64,000 bases of DNA. Origin: Novosphingobium sp. ST904 (GTDB lineage: Bacteria; Pseudomonadota; Alphaproteobacteria; Sphingomonadales; Sphingomonadaceae). Location of the stretch: NCBI RefSeq assembly GCF_001298105.1, contig NZ_LGJH01000140.1:1-64000 (forward strand), in the 5' to 3' direction. The notes under the pieces were generated by a model that saw nothing but the letters and a program-made list of their open reading frames with translations, had not been told where the DNA came from and searched no databases. Each line of letters starts with the position of its first letter. Position 1 is the first letter of the stretch. Both the position numbers and the translations under genes were made by a program. Below are positions 45,231 to 54,674 of the stretch, one piece after another.

Positions 45231-46241
45231 ATGACACCCGCCATCTTCGGCCTTTCCGGGCTGACCCTCAGCGCCGACGAGCGCGCGTTCTTTCGCGATG
45301 CCGACCCCGCCGGCTACATCCTGTTCGGCCGCAACGTGCAGGACCGCGAGCAGCTTCGCGCGCTTACCGATGAACTGCGGACCATCCACGGGCGCGATCG
45401 GCTTTACATCACCATCGACCAGGAAGGCGGCCGCGTCGCGCGGATGAAGCCGCCGGTATGGTGCGCCTATCCGCCGGGCGAGGTGTTCGACAGGCTTTAC
45501 GACCTCGCCCCCGCCAGTGCGATCGAGGCGGCGCGGGACAATGCCGAAGCGCTGGGGCTCGACCTTGCGGAAGTGGGCGTCACCGCCGATTGCCATCCGC
45601 CGCTCGACGTGCGCCATCCCGGCGCGCACGACATCGTGGGAGACCGCTCCTTCGGCGCCGACCCGATGCGCGTCGCCGCGTTCGGTCGCGCCACGCTCCA
45701 GGGCCTTGCCCGCGCCGGGATCGTCGGCTGCGTCAAGCATATCCCCGGCCACGGCCGCGCCATGGCGGACAGTCACAAGGAACTGCCGACCGTCGAAGCC
45801 GGCGAAGAGGAACTGGAACGCGACATCGCGCCGTTCCGCATACTGAAGGACGCGGCGTTCGGAATGACCGCGCATGTGCGCTACACGGCCTGGGATGCGG
45901 AAAATCCGGCGACATTGTCTCCCGTGGTGATCCGGGAGATCATTCGCGGGCGCATCGGCTTCACCGGCCTGCTGATGAGCGACGACCTCGACATGCAGGC
46001 GCTGTCCGGCAGCGTGCCCGAACTGGCCGAGCGCGCGATCGCCGCGGGCTGCGACCTGGCGCTCAACTGCTGGGCGAAGATGGACGACATGGTCGGCATC
46101 GCCAATCGCGTGCCGGCTATGCCGGTGCAGGCGGCAGAGCGGATGGAGCGTGCGCTGGCCTCGGTCGCCGGTGCGACGCCGACGGGCACTCACGCCGAAC
46201 TTCTCGCCCGGCGCGATGCCTTGCTGGCGCAGGCGGCCTGA
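45231..46241 (+). CDS. nagZ: Beta-N-acetylhexosaminidase NagZ
   Basis: 336 aa, GH3 family. GYILFGRNVQDREQLRALTDEL, the strand ITIDQEGGRVARMK (substrate-binding Arg), KHIPGHGRAMADSHKELPTV (conserved Lys-His and the catalytic His loop) and the nucleophile Asp in LLMSDDLDM are all present. NagZ removes terminal GlcNAc from anhydromuropeptides during peptidoglycan recycling in the cytoplasm; there is no signal peptide. ATG 45231. It lies directly upstream of scpA, whose start follows the nagZ stop by 2 bp. Confidence 0.95.
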   Translation: MTPAIFGLSGLTLSADERAFFRDADPAGYILFGRNVQDREQLRALTDELRTIHGRDRLYITIDQEGGRVARMKPPVWCAYPPGEVFDRLYDLAPASAIEAARDNAEALGLDLAEVGVTADCHPPLDVRHPGAHDIVGDRSFGADPMRVAAFGRATLQGLARAGIVGCVKHIPGHGRAMADSHKELPTVEAGEEELERDIAPFRILKDAAFGMTAHVRYTAWDAENPATLSPVVIREIIRGRIGFTGLLMSDDLDMQALSGSVPELAERAIAAGCDLALNCWAKMDDMVGIANRVPAMPVQAAERMERALASVAGATPTGTHAELLARRDALLAQAA

Positions 46242-46243
46242 GC

Positions 46244-47056
46244 ATGGACGCGCCTTCGCAGCTTTCCCTCGACGTTTCCGGTGCCGATGCCGGTTGGGAT
46301 GGAGAGGAACGGGCCGAAGCCCGCAAGGAAGCGCTCTATCTGGAGATCGACGGCTGGGAAGGGCCGCTCGACCTGCTGCTCGACCTTGCGCGGCGGCAGA
46401 AAGTGGACTTGCGCCGTATCTCGATCCTCGAACTGGTCGCGGCCTACCTCGATTATATCGAGCAGGCCGAAGCGCTGCGGCTGGAACTGGCGGCGGACTA
46501 TCTGGTGATGGCGGCCTGGCTTGCCTACCTCAAGTCCGCGCTGCTGCTCCCCAAAGAGGAGCAGGCCGATCCGGGGCCGGAAGAACTGGCCTTGCGCCTG
46601 CAGCTGCGACTGCAACGCCTGGGTGCGATGCGCGAGGCGGCAGCACGCCTGATGGGGCGCGATCGCCTTGGCCGCGATGTCTTCGTGCGCGGCGCGCCGG
46701 AAGGTCTCAGGGTGGAGCGCAAGTCGGCCTGGCAGTGCTCTTGGTATGACCTCGTGCGCGCTTATGGCGATGTGAAGGTGCGCAGCCAGCCGGTGGTCCA
46801 CATGGTTCGCGAACGCATGGTCATGACGCTGGACAGCGCGATTGCCCGCGTATCCTCGATGCTGGGCGTATCGCTGGAGTGGATGGACCTGCGCGATTTC
46901 CTTCCCCCTGCGAGCGAAAGCTGGGCCAACCCGCAACTGCGCCGCTCCGCACTGGCCTCCAGCTTCGTGGCCGCGCTCGAACTGGCGCGTACCGGCAGGG
47001 CCGAGATCGCGCAGGAACGGACCTTCGGGCCGCTTCGCCTCAAGGCCTGCAAGTAA
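46244..47056 (+). CDS. scpA: Segregation and condensation protein ScpA
   Basis: 270 aa. LEIDGWEGPLDLLLDLARRQKVDL is the conserved N-terminal helical domain that embraces the SMC neck, and ILELVAAYLDYIEQAEALRL, LELAADYLVMAAWLAYLKSA, LLLPKEE complete it. The C-terminal winged helix is about 190-270. Kleisin of the SMC-ScpAB complex that organises the chromosome. ATG 46244 immediately follows nagZ; scpB starts directly after its stop. Confidence 0.94.
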   Translation: MDAPSQLSLDVSGADAGWDGEERAEARKEALYLEIDGWEGPLDLLLDLARRQKVDLRRISILELVAAYLDYIEQAEALRLELAADYLVMAAWLAYLKSALLLPKEEQADPGPEELALRLQLRLQRLGAMREAAARLMGRDRLGRDVFVRGAPEGLRVERKSAWQCSWYDLVRAYGDVKVRSQPVVHMVRERMVMTLDSAIARVSSMLGVSLEWMDLRDFLPPASESWANPQLRRSALASSFVAALELARTGRAEIAQERTFGPLRLKACK

Positions 47057-47057
47057 G

Positions 47058-47708
47058 ATGACACAATCCATGGATGACCTACTCCGCGCGGTGGAGGCGA
47101 CGCTGTTCGCCGCCGAGCAGCCGCTGACGGTCGAGCAGATATCGAACCACCTCGGACAGGCGGAGGTCCGCTCCGCGCTCGTCCAACTTCAGGCGCATTA
47201 CCAGGGGCGCGGCGTGCTCCTGGTGGAACGCGGCAAGCGCTGGCATTTCGAGACCGCGCCCGATCTTGCCCATCTGCTGCGCCGCGAGAAGGAGGACGTG
47301 CGCCGCCTTTCCCGCGCCGCCACCGAGGTGCTGGCGATCGTCGCCTATCACGAGCCGGTCAGCCGCGCCGAGATCGAGGCGATTCGCGGCGTGCAGACGG
47401 CCAAGGGCACGCTCGACGTGCTGATGGAGGCGGGCTGGGTGCGCGTTGCCGGCCGCCGCGAGGTGCCGGGGCGTCCGGTGATCTACGCGACGACGCCGGA
47501 TTTCCTGGCGCATTTCGGGCTCGGCTCCTTGCGGGAACTGCCGGGCTTGGAGGAACTGCGCGCGGCGGGCCTGCTCGATCCTGTGGATGACGAGATGATC
47601 GAAACCGCGCTGCGCCCCGGCAAGGTGCCCGGCGAGGACGAGGAAGCGGCGGCCGATGCCGCAGAGGACTGCGACGACGTGGACCTCTCCCCGGAAGATG
47701 ACCGCTGA
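47058..47708 (+). CDS. scpB: Segregation and condensation protein ScpB
   Basis: 216 aa. Two winged-helix domains: residues 5-80 (LLRAVEATLFAAEQPLTVEQ, LQAHYQGRGVLLVERGKRWH) and 85-160 (RRLSRAATEVLAIVAYHEPVSRAEIEAIRG, EVPGRPVIYATTPDFLAHFGL). The acidic tail after 185 is typical of alphaproteobacterial ScpB. It dimerises and binds ScpA in the condensin complex. Start ATG 47058, one base after the scpA stop. Confidence 0.94.
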   Translation: MTQSMDDLLRAVEATLFAAEQPLTVEQISNHLGQAEVRSALVQLQAHYQGRGVLLVERGKRWHFETAPDLAHLLRREKEDVRRLSRAATEVLAIVAYHEPVSRAEIEAIRGVQTAKGTLDVLMEAGWVRVAGRREVPGRPVIYATTPDFLAHFGLGSLRELPGLEELRAAGLLDPVDDEMIETALRPGKVPGEDEEAAADAAEDCDDVDLSPEDDR

Positions 47709-47815
47709 GCGACTGCACTTGGTCAGATCAATGACGGACTGGCAAGTTCGCGCCAAAGTGCCTAGATGGACCCTATGCGATCGGAATCGGTCGCACGGTT
47801 TTTGGAGTTGAGGTT

Positions 47816-48058
47816 ATGGGTAGCTTCTCGATCTGGCACTGGATGATCGTCCTGGTGATCGTGCTCGTGCTGTTCGGACGCGGCCGCGTGTCGGAAATCA
47901 TGGGTGACTTCGGCAAGGGCATCAAGAGCTTCAAGCAGGGCATGAACGAGGAAGAGGCGAGTAAGACGCCGTCCGCTCCGGCCCCGCAGATCACGGCTCA
48001 GCAGCCCGACGCTCCGGTTGCTCCGGCGAATGCCGAGAACAAGACCGAGCAGTCGTAA
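47816..48058 (+). CDS. tatA: Sec-independent protein translocase TatA
   Basis: 80 aa. The N-terminal membrane helix [20 protein letters not shown] is followed by [20 protein letters not shown], the amphipathic helix typical of TatA (phenylalanine-glycine hinge FGRGRVSE). The tail is Pro/Ala-rich. TatA forms the variable-size translocation assembly for folded proteins. It begins the conserved tatA-tatB-tatC order; scpB lies 107 bp upstream, so it probably has its own promoter. Confidence 0.94.
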   Translation: MGSFSIWHWMIVLVIVLVLFGRGRVSEIMGDFGKGIKSFKQGMNEEEASKTPSAPAPQITAQQPDAPVAPANAENKTEQS

Positions 48059-48082
48059 GAACGCGCCGGACCCGCTCTCGCG

Positions 48083-48505
48083 ATGTTCGACGTAGGTGCT
48101 TCAGAGCTGCTTCTGATCGTCATCGTGGCGGTCGTTGTCATCGGGCCGAAGGACATGCCCCTGGCAATGCGCACGGCTGGCCGCTGGATCGGCAAGATGC
48201 GCAAGATTTCCGGCCACTTCCGTGCAGGCATCGACGCCATGGTGCGCGAGGCCGAACTGGAGGACATGGAACGCAAGTGGCGTGAACAGAACGAAGCCAT
48301 CATGAAGGCGAATCCGGTCTTGCCGGATATCAACGACATGCAGGCTCCCACTGCTTCGCCTTCGATCCCGCAGCTTGCCGAAGACAAGCCGGTTGCGGAT
48401 GGCCCGGTTACGGATGCGGGGGCCGACAAGGGCGACCCCGCCAAGCCCGAAACCGTCTCTTCCAGCGGGAAGGCCGAATTCCACCTCCCGCCGCCGCCCC
48501 CCTGA
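48083..48505 (+). CDS. tatB: Sec-independent protein translocase TatB
   Basis: 140 aa. MFDVGASELLLIVIVAVVVI is the membrane anchor, then GPKDMPLAMRTAGRWIGKMR, the conserved amphipathic segment with the Pro-Lys hinge (GPKDMP), and a long Glu/Arg-rich helix. The C-terminal 60 residues are Pro/Ala-rich and disordered. TatB with TatC forms the twin-arginine receptor. It lies 24 bp after tatA and 12 bp before tatC. Confidence 0.93.
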   Translation: MFDVGASELLLIVIVAVVVIGPKDMPLAMRTAGRWIGKMRKISGHFRAGIDAMVREAELEDMERKWREQNEAIMKANPVLPDINDMQAPTASPSIPQLAEDKPVADGPVTDAGADKGDPAKPETVSSSGKAEFHLPPPPP

Positions 48506-48517
48506 TAGAAGCGCGCC

Positions 48518-49336
48518 ATGCAGCCATTCCGCATTTCCGATATCGACGATTCGCAGGCTCCACTGCTCGATCACCTGATCGAACTGCGGGCCCGTCTGCT
48601 GCGGGCTTTCCTCGCCTTTGCGGTAGCGTTCGGCATCTGCTTCTACTTTTCCGGCGACATCTTCTCGTTCCTCGTCCGGCCGCTGACCGAAGCGTTCCCG
48701 CCGGGGCAGGGCAAGCTGATCTACACCAAACTCTACGAAGCCTTCTTCGTCGAGGTGAAGATCGCGCTGTTCGCGGCCTTCTTCGTCAGTTTCCCGGTCA
48801 TCGCCAACCAGATCTGGGCTTTCGTGGCGCCCGGCCTCTACGCCAAGGAAAAGAAGGCGTTCCTGCCGTTCCTGGTGGCGACGCCGATCCTCTTCACGAT
48901 GGGCGCCGCGCTGGCCTACTACGTGGTCATGCCCACCGCGTTCCACTTCTTCCTCGGTTTCGAGGGGCAGAAGGGCGGCCTCAAGCTGGAAGCGCTGCCC
49001 GGCACCGGCGATTATCTCGCGCTCGTCATGCAGTTCATCCTCGCCTTCGGCATCAGCTTCCTGCTGCCGGTGCTGCTGATGCTGCTTAACCGCGCCGGGA
49101 TCATAACCCGCGCGCAGTGCGTCAGTGCGCGTCGCTATGCCGTTGTCGCCATCTTCATCATCGCGGCCGTGGCGACCCCGCCGGACGTCGTTTCGCAGCT
49201 CCTGCTCGCGGTGCCGCTGCTGGCGCTCTACGAAGGCACGCTGCTGTTCATGTGGTTCACCGAAAAGCGCGACGCGCGCGAAAAGACCCCGGAAGAGGCA
49301 GAAGCCCCTGCCGAGAGCGGCACGCCGGTCGCCTGA
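48518..49336 (+). CDS. tatC: Sec-independent protein translocase TatC
   Basis: 272 aa with six membrane helices. Conserved blocks: LLDHLIELRARLLRAFLAFA (the receptor Glu for the twin-arginine motif lies here), LTEAFPPGQGKLIYTKLYEA FFVEVKIALFAAFF, QIWAFVAPGLYAKEKKAFLP and ATPPDVVSQLLLAVPLLALY near the C-terminus. The acidic tail is EEAEAPAESGTPVA. Core subunit of the Tat translocase. Last gene of the argS-to-tatC run; a hairpin follows. Confidence 0.95.
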   Translation: MQPFRISDIDDSQAPLLDHLIELRARLLRAFLAFAVAFGICFYFSGDIFSFLVRPLTEAFPPGQGKLIYTKLYEAFFVEVKIALFAAFFVSFPVIANQIWAFVAPGLYAKEKKAFLPFLVATPILFTMGAALAYYVVMPTAFHFFLGFEGQKGGLKLEALPGTGDYLALVMQFILAFGISFLLPVLLMLLNRAGIITRAQCVSARRYAVVAIFIIAAVATPPDVVSQLLLAVPLLALYEGTLLFMWFTEKRDAREKTPEEAEAPAESGTPVA

Positions 49337-49363
49337 ACCTCCGGCAATATCCTGAACGCCTGA

Positions 49364-49388
49364 GGCAAGGGGATCCGATCCCCTTGCC
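49364..49388. terminator. Hairpin between tatC and amidohydrolase gene
   Basis: GGCAAGGGGA and TCCCCTTGCC are perfect 10-bp arms with a 5-nt loop between two convergent genes. No T tract; probably a shared transcription end. Confidence 0.65.
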
Positions 49389-49405
49389 GGCTTACGCGGC
49401 GCGGT

Positions 49406-51127
49406 TCACTTTTCCGCCTCGTCCTTGGCCGGGATCACGCGGTCCTTGGACGCCGACCATGCCAACTGACCGCCGATCCACGTTTCAAGCACGCGGGTAG
49501 CACGAAGCTTCTCGGGCGTGGCCAGCATCGGGTCTGCATCGACGAACAGAAAATCGGCCCGGTATCCCTTGGCGATGCGCCCCAGGCGATCCTCCGCGAA
49601 CATCGCGTAGGCTGCCCCGGTTGTATAGGCATTGAGCGCGGCTTCGCGGCTGAGCGCTTCCTGCGGCTGCCAGCCGTTGAAGGGCTGCCCGTCTGCCCCC
49701 TGGCGGGTGATGGCAACGGCAAGGCCGACGAAAGGCTGCGAAGGCTCCACCGGCGTGTCGGAACCGAAGGCCAGCGTTGCCCCCGCTGCCGCGATCGATT
49801 TCCACGCATAGGCGCCGGCAAGGCGGTCAGGCCCGAGCCGGGCTTCCGCCATCGTGCGGTCCGAAGCTTCATGCTGGGGTTGCATGGAAGCTATCGTGCC
49901 GAATTTTCCGAAGCGGGCGATATCCGCAGGGTCCACGATCTGGGCATGTTCGATGCGCCAGCGCCGGTCGCCCTTGTAGGTCGCCGACAGGTCCTGGATC
50001 GAATCGAGCACGGTGGCGTTGGCCTGGTCGCCGATGGCGTGAACGGCGACCTGGAAGTGGTCCATCGCCGCGCGGCTCATGAGATTGCCGAGCTGGGTCT
50101 CGTTCAGGCGCGGAAGGCCCTTGTTGTTCGGCGCATCGGCGTAGGGCCGCTTGAGCCAGGCCCCTCGCGAACCCAGCGCACCGTCGAGATAGAGCTTCAC
50201 CCCGTTCATCTTCAGCCGGTCTTCATAGAGCCACGGCGTGGGGCGGGGGCCGCCGATCAGCGCCATATTGTCGATGCCGTCGGCATAGCTGACGATGCGG
50301 ATGCGCAGGTGCCCCGAATCGGCGGCACGGCGCATGGCCTGCCAGTCCTCGATCGAAGTGCCCATGTCCGCGATCGCGGTGACTCCCTGAGCGAGCAGTG
50401 CAAGCTGCGCTTCGCCCAGGGCGGTGTCGCGGTCCTCGGGGCGGGGCTTGGGCAGCTTCGTCTCGATCAGCGGCATGGCGCCGTCCACGAAGACGCCGGA
50501 GGGCTGCTTGCCCCCGGCGATGCGCAGGATTTCGCCGCCGGGCGGGGTGGCTGTCGTCGCGGTGATGCCGGCGGCCGAGATGGCGGCACCGTTGGCCCAG
50601 CCAGCATGGCCGTCCACGCGGGTCAGCCAGGCGGGCCTGCCGCCCGTCACCCGGTCGAGTTCGGCGGCGGTGGGCATGCGGTCGAGGCCCCATTGCACCT
50701 GGTTCCACCCGCTGCCGAGGATCCACGGCGCATCCGGGTGCGCCGCGGCCCAGGCGGCGACGCGGGAAAGCGCCTCGTCGAGCGATTTCGTGGCCGAGAG
50801 GTCCAGCGTCATCTTCGCGAAGCCGGTGCCCATGACATGGCCGTGCGCATCTATCATGCCGGGCACGATCACGCGGCCCTTGCCGTCCACCTGATAGTCG
50901 ACCTTCTTGGGCCGCTTGTCGCCATGGCGGTAGACTTCGGCGATGCGGCCGTCATTGGCGATCAGGAAGCCTGCGAAGCGCTCCACGCCGCCCTTGCCGT
51001 CGGGCGTGACGCCATCGACGTTATCGACGAGAACGTCGGCATGGGCTTTCGAGGCCAGCACCGGGGATGCGGCGATGGCCGTGGAGGCGAGCAGCAGCGC
51101 GAAGGCTGCGCCGTTCCGTGAATTCAC
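49406..51127 (-). CDS. Exported amidohydrolase (YtcJ-like)
   Basis: 573 aa. Signal peptide at 1-25 (NGAAFALLLASTAIAASPVLA). The Amidohydro_3 pattern is clear: metal ligands in GMIDAHGHVMG (HxH), HAIGDQANATVLDS and HAQIVDPADIARF, and the C-terminal GSDTPVEPSQPFVGLAVAIT with the metal-binding Asp, followed by the composite beta-sandwich domain DFLFVDADPML. These enzymes hydrolyse amide or ester bonds; the natural substrate is unknown. The start overlaps the dehydrogenase stop (ATGA), so the two are translated together. Confidence 0.88.
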   Translation of the reverse strand: MNSRNGAAFALLLASTAIAASPVLASKAHADVLVDNVDGVTPDGKGGVERFAGFLIANDGRIAEVYRHGDKRPKKVDYQVDGKGRVIVPGMIDAHGHVMGTGFAKMTLDLSATKSLDEALSRVAAWAAAHPDAPWILGSGWNQVQWGLDRMPTAAELDRVTGGRPAWLTRVDGHAGWANGAAISAAGITATTATPPGGEILRIAGGKQPSGVFVDGAMPLIETKLPKPRPEDRDTALGEAQLALLAQGVTAIADMGTSIEDWQAMRRAADSGHLRIRIVSYADGIDNMALIGGPRPTPWLYEDRLKMNGVKLYLDGALGSRGAWLKRPYADAPNNKGLPRLNETQLGNLMSRAAMDHFQVAVHAIGDQANATVLDSIQDLSATYKGDRRWRIEHAQIVDPADIARFGKFGTIASMQPQHEASDRTMAEARLGPDRLAGAYAWKSIAAAGATLAFGSDTPVEPSQPFVGLAVAITRQGADGQPFNGWQPQEALSREAALNAYTTGAAYAMFAEDRLGRIAKGYRADFLFVDADPMLATPEKLRATRVLETWIGGQLAWSASKDRVIPAKDEAEK

Positions 51128-52020
51128 TTGCTGCCCTTCTTCGGGAGGCGCTTGATGATGGCGCTGGTATCGAGGCGGCCGCCGCCCTGTGCCTGGATGT
51201 CGGCGAAGAACTGGTCGATCAGCGCGGCAACGGGAAGCGAGACGCCGAGCCCGCGTCCCTCATCAAGGCTGAGGCCGAGATCCTTGCGCATCCAGTCGAT
51301 CGCGAAGCCGAAATCGAAATCGTCGGCGTTCATCGAGTGCCAGCGATTGTCCATCTGCCAGGACTGCGCCGCGCCGCCGGAAATCGCCTCGTAGACCTTG
51401 TCCATGTCGAGATGGGAGGCCTGCGCGAAGCGCACGGCTTCGGCCAGCGCGGCGACATTGCCCGCGATGCAGATCTGGTTGGCCATCTTGGCGATCTGGC
51501 CGGAGCCCGCCTTGCCGACGTGGACGATGCGGCTGGAATAGGCCTCCATCACCGGATGCGCGGCTTCGACGGCTTCATCGCGGCCGCCGCACATCAGGGT
51601 GAGCGTGCCCTTTTCGGCGCCGATCTGCGATCCGGTCATCGGTGCGTCCACGCAATGGATGCGCAGGTCCCGCGCCTCGACCGAGATCTGGCGGGCGATG
51701 CGTGCCGAGACGGTGGTGTGATCGATGAACACGCCGCCTTTCTTGAGCATGCGGAACACGCCGTTCGGGCCGAGCACGACTTCCGAGAGATCGTCGTCGT
51801 TGCCCACGCAGGTTATCACCACGTCGGCGTCCTGCGCCGCATGGGCAGGGTTGGCGGCAATGCGATGGGCAAGGCCCGGATTGTCTTCGGACCACTTGCG
51901 CGCCCGCTCGGGCGAGCGGTTGAAGATGGTGAGTTCGTGCCCGGCCAGCGCGATATGCCGCGCGATCGCGCCGCCCATCACACCCAGCCCGATGAAGGAA
52001 ACCTTGCGTTTTTCGCTCAT
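51124..52020 (-). CDS. NAD(P)-dependent beta-hydroxyacid dehydrogenase (HIBADH family)
   Basis: 298 aa. Rossmann start VSFIGLGVMGGAIARHIALA, FNRSPERARKW for NAD(P) choice, DAPMTGSQIGAEKGTLTLMC (substrate binding) and catalytic Lys in GQIAKMANQICIAG. The family includes 3-hydroxyisobutyrate dehydrogenase, tartronate semialdehyde reductase and glyoxylate/succinic semialdehyde reductase; I cannot choose among them. ATG 52020. It is the first gene of a two-gene operon with the amidohydrolase, and is divergent from ilvA across 231 bp. Confidence 0.88.
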   Translation of the reverse strand: MSEKRKVSFIGLGVMGGAIARHIALAGHELTIFNRSPERARKWSEDNPGLAHRIAANPAHAAQDADVVITCVGNDDDLSEVVLGPNGVFRMLKKGGVFIDHTTVSARIARQISVEARDLRIHCVDAPMTGSQIGAEKGTLTLMCGGRDEAVEAAHPVMEAYSSRIVHVGKAGSGQIAKMANQICIAGNVAALAEAVRFAQASHLDMDKVYEAISGGAAQSWQMDNRWHSMNADDFDFGFAIDWMRKDLGLSLDEGRGLGVSLPVAALIDQFFADIQAQGGGRLDTSAIIKRLPKKGSK

Positions 52021-52251
52021 GGCAAGGGTTCTAGCGGTTTTTGCACGAAAGCAAACCGCAAGCGGGATCGAATCTGTTCGTTCCGGGGTGGAACATGCGC
52101 CTGCACGGCGTCAACGGCGAGCGGCGTTGCGATCTGGGCATGTCTTCGGTAGCGGCATTCCGGACAATAATATTACCCGGTTGATCGCGGCCGGGAATTT
52201 TTCCGAACGCTTTGCTTTCCATTTGTCCCGCTTTCCGTTAGGCGCGGCGCC

Positions 52252-53504
52252 ATGGAACAGCCATTGCTCAAGATCGCCGCGGAGCCTCAAGAGGCCCTGC
52301 TGACTGCCGAAGACATTCGTGCGGCGGCCGAGCGCATTATCGGCAAGGTCGTCCACACGCCGACGCTCTATTCGAAGACGCTCAGCGCGATCACCGGCGC
52401 CGATATCTGGCTCAAGTTCGAAAACCTCCAGTTCACCGCCGCCTACAAGGAACGCGGCGCGCTCAATGCCCTTCTTCTGCTTGACGACGAGCGCAAATCG
52501 CGAGGCGTGATCGCGGCCTCGGCTGGCAACCATGCGCAGGGCCTGTCCTATCACGGCACCCGGCTCGGCGTGCCGGTTACCACGTGATGCCGCGCACCAC
52601 CCCCACCGTGAAAGTCATGCAGACCGAGAGCGTGGGCGGGAAAGTGGTCCTGGAGGGTGAGAGCTTCGATGAGGCTTATGCCCATGCCCGCAAGCTGGAA
52701 ACCGAACTCGGCCTGACCTTCATCCACCCCTTCGACCATCCGCACGTCGCCGCAGGGCAGGGCACCGTCGCGCTTGAAATGCTGGAGGACGTCCCGGAAA
52801 TCGATACGCTGGTGCTGCCGATCGGCGGCGGCGGCCTTGCCACCGGGATGGGTACGGCCGCCCGCGCGATCAAGCCGGATATCCGCCTCGTCGGTGTGGA
52901 GGCACAGCTCTATCCCTCGATGTACAACCTGCTCAAGGGCACCAGCCTGCCGATCGGCGGCGATACGCTGGCGGAAGGTATCGCGGTCTTCGCGCCCGGC
53001 CAGTTCACCTCGTCGGTGCTGCGCGAACTGCTCGACGAGTTCCTGCTGGTAAGCGAATCAGGCATCGAGAGCGCGCTGGCGCTCCTGCTCCAGATCGAGA
53101 AGACGCTGGTGGAAGGCGCCGGCGCCACCGGGCTCGCGGCGGTCATGGCCAACCGCGAACTGTTCGCGGGCCGCAAGGTGGGCATCGTCCTGTCGGGCGG
53201 CAACATTGATACCCGTCTGCTGGCGAACGTGCTGCTGCGCGACCTTGCCCGATCCGGCCGGCTTGCCCGCCTGCGGATCGGCCTTCAGGACCGTGCCGGC
53301 GCGCTGTTCAAGGTCGCCAAGGTGTTCCACGAGCATAACGTCAACATCATCGAGGTGTTCCACCAGCGCATCTTCACGCACCTGCCCGCCAAGGGCCTGG
53401 TGACCGAGATCGAGTGCGAGGCGCGTGACAAGGCGCAGCTCGACGCGCTCGTCGCGGGGCTGCGGCGTGAAGGCTACGAAGTGAAGCAGGTCGAGACCGA
53501 GTAG
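52252..53504 (+). CDS. ilvA: Threonine ammonia-lyase (frameshifted)
   Basis: The restored product is about 417 aa. PLP-lysine in KFENLQFTAAYKERGALNAL, then SAGNHAQGLSYHGTRLGVPV; one T is missing near 52582 (ACCATCGTG read as ACCACGTG), after which VMPRTTPTVKVMQTESVGGK and the glycine-rich LPIGGGGLATGM follow. The C-terminal ACT domain (about 343-417: RIGLQDRAGALFKVAKVFHE, IIEVFHQRIF) indicates allosteric control. It deaminates threonine to 2-oxobutanoate, first step towards isoleucine. The length fits the shorter, single-ACT form. A strong terminator follows at 53546. Confidence 0.93.
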
Positions 53505-53545
53505 TTATCGGCTCGAACGGCATTCGTCCGGATCAACGTAAAAGC

Positions 53546-53580
53546 GCGGAGGGGCATTCCCTCCGCCGCCTTTTGCTTTT
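53546..53580 (+). terminator. Intrinsic terminator of ilvA
   Basis: GCGGAGGG and CCCTCCGC arms with a 5-nt loop, followed by CGCCTTTTGCTTTT, about 42 bp after the ilvA stop. The rest of the 318-bp gap before the next gene shows no further feature. Confidence 0.88.
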
Positions 53581-53822
53581 TTCGGACAAGCGGCAGTGTT
53601 AACTGTGTGGGCCATATCTGCTAACGGTCTCAGGCTGGAAAGAACCGATCCGGGACAACCTGACGAAAACGGAACCCACTTGGTCACGATTCAGGCGAGG
53701 CTGAACCGGATTCGTGGTTAAAACGCTTTCAACAGCCCCATCGGCTATGCATATTCAGGGCTAACGCGGAGAATCCCCCGGGAGGGGCGGCTTTCCATCA
53801 GTCTAGAGGATAACCTTCGTCC

Positions 53823-54662
53823 GTGACGGCACCCGTTCGTTTTCCCCGGTTCTTCGTGACCAGCCCGGCCCCGTGCCCCTATCTGCCGGGCCGCAGCGAA
53901 CGGAAAGTGTTCACCGAACTCAAGGGCCCTCACGCCGATTCGCTGAACGACGCGCTGGGCCGCATCGGCTTCCGCCGCAGCCAGACGGTGGCCTATCGTC
54001 CGTCCTGCCTCGATTGCAACGCTTGCGTCTCGGTGCGGGTGGTCGCGGATGAATTCGTCGCCTCCAGCACGCAGAAGCGCCTGATGAAGCGCAACGGCGA
54101 TCTGGTCGCCACGGTCTGCCGGCCATGGTCCACCAGCGAACAGTTCGAACTGCTCCAGAACTATCTCTCGGTGCGCCATCCCGAAGGCGGGATGACCTCG
54201 ATGGACGAAGTCGACTTTGCGGACATGGTCGAACATACCCCCGTCACCAGCTACGTCATCGAGTATCGCGAACCTTCGGTGGACGGCGTTACGCCGGGCC
54301 GTCTCGTCGGCGCCTGCCTGACCGACCGCCAGTGCGACGGTCTGTCGATGATCTACAGCTTCTACGATCCCCATCACGAAGCGCGGCAGGGGCTGGGGAC
54401 CTACATCATCCTCGATCATATCCAGCGTGCCACCGAGATGGGGCTATCCTACGTCTACCTTGGTTACTGGGTCGAAGGCTCGCCGCGGATGCAGTACAAG
54501 GTGCGCTTCCGCCCCATGGAAAAGCTCGGCCGCACCGGGTGGGAGCGTCTTGCCGCCGAGGATCAGGAACGCCTGATCGCCGCCGCCGTGGCCAATCCCC
54601 GCAGTCGTGCCGACGTGGGCGAAGGTGTGCGCAAGGACGGCGTGCCCTCCATCGCCCAGTAA
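53823..54662 (+). CDS. bpt: Aminoacyl-tRNA-protein transferase (Bpt/Ate-type)
   Basis: 279 aa, normal for the family. The N-terminal domain has [20 protein letters not shown] and [20 protein letters not shown], with conserved Cys residues; the C-terminal GNAT-like domain has [40 protein letters not shown] and [20 protein letters not shown]. Bacterial members attach leucine (Bpt) to Asp/Glu N-termini for N-degron proteolysis by ClpSAP, whereas Aat modifies Lys/Arg. GTG 53823 is used as start; upstream is a long leader. The gene symbol is inferred from family membership. Confidence 0.92.
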   Translation: MTAPVRFPRFFVTSPAPCPYLPGRSERKVFTELKGPHADSLNDALGRIGFRRSQTVAYRPSCLDCNACVSVRVVADEFVASSTQKRLMKRNGDLVATVCRPWSTSEQFELLQNYLSVRHPEGGMTSMDEVDFADMVEHTPVTSYVIEYREPSVDGVTPGRLVGACLTDRQCDGLSMIYSFYDPHHEARQGLGTYIILDHIQRATEMGLSYVYLGYWVEGSPRMQYKVRFRPMEKLGRTGWERLAAEDQERLIAAAVANPRSRADVGEGVRKDGVPSIAQ

Positions 54663-54674
54663 GCGCGGTATCCT